Shown here: positions 40,858-40,923 of the stretch, piece after piece | How positions within the stretch are numbered: the stretch's first letter is position 1 | Layout: every line of letters starts with the position of its first letter | From: Paenibacillus algorifonticola | GTDB lineage: Bacteria; Bacillota; Bacilli; Paenibacillales; Paenibacillaceae | Assembly (NCBI RefSeq): GCF_000971975.1 | Contig: NZ_LAQO01000054.1 | Coordinates: forward strand, 1 to 40,923 | DNA: 40,923 nt | Reading direction: 5' to 3' | The notes under the pieces: generated by a model | Database searches by the model: none | Seen by the model: only the letters and a program-made list of their open reading frames with translations | Told to the model about the DNA's origin: nothing | Translations under genes and position numbers: made by a program

Positions 40858-40923
40858 TAGCGTTGCATTAATGTTCTCTGAATCTTCCTAATTTTCTATC
40901 ACGGCTACTTTTGTGCATAAAAA
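40858..40923. other. Right edge, no feature supported
   Basis: AT-rich, with an in-frame minus-strand stop upstream of the last gene. Nothing else can be supported before the window ends. Confidence 0.4.

Overview
The window looks like chromosomal DNA of a Paenibacillus-type endospore-forming Firmicute. The grounds are strong AAGGAGG ribosome-binding sites, moderate GC, a Bacillus-style gene set (EcsAB, a BceRS-BceAB-type module, a CotSA-like glycosyltransferase, CheX, a MocR regulator, FecCD permeases under a Fur box) and a huge repeat protein of a kind I associate with Paenibacillus. The species cannot be told from this sequence alone.

Layout: 1-4383 (minus) is the 5' part of a giant gene, cut by the left edge. 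It encodes a basic N-terminus, a Glu/Gln-rich linker and about 125 decapeptide repeats, ending in near-identical 150-bp units. 4656-6739 (minus) are two FecCD-type siderophore permeases behind a Fur box. 6880-8132 (plus) hold an apparently leaderless TetR repressor and a flavodoxin-fold quinone reductase that share an operator-like palindrome. 8145-10454 (minus) is thiC with promoter, TPP riboswitch, terminator and a second hairpin that contains its Shine-Dalgarno. 10451-11999 hold a glycosyltransferase and a small membrane protein. 12141-12579 is a broken membrane-protein gene and 12723-13628 an AT-rich ATP-grasp gene. About 900 bp without a recognisable gene follow, then psd (14562-15350).

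15517-17824 is a divergent MocR regulator / FMN-binding oxidase-like pair around a direct-repeat operator. It is followed by an AraC regulator and a class I/II aminotransferase. 20396-25390 is a Bce-type antimicrobial-peptide sensing and resistance module. Its kinase and ABC transporter genes are separated by a DUF1330 gene on the other strand, and a TTACA-N4-TGTAA box precedes the transporter. An AEC transporter, EcsBA, a DEAD-family helicase with an SDR gene just upstream, DUF2625, CheX, a SUKH protein, an HRDC protein, a small acidic protein and a secreted phosphodiester-glycosidase-family protein follow, mostly separated by clear terminators.

At about 37356 the character changes. A 5'-3' exonuclease gene is present only as its 3' third, and the DNA from there to the right edge is AT-rich, sparse and partly degenerate. 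It carries three poorly known minus-strand genes: a membrane-anchored coiled-coil protein, a SEC-C/HEPN-like protein and a second protein with an R-x4-H motif. This is the best candidate for a horizontally acquired, possibly defence-related, segment. The giant repeat protein is the other most unusual element: it has a strict five-residue hydrophobic period and cysteines exactly 100 residues apart.
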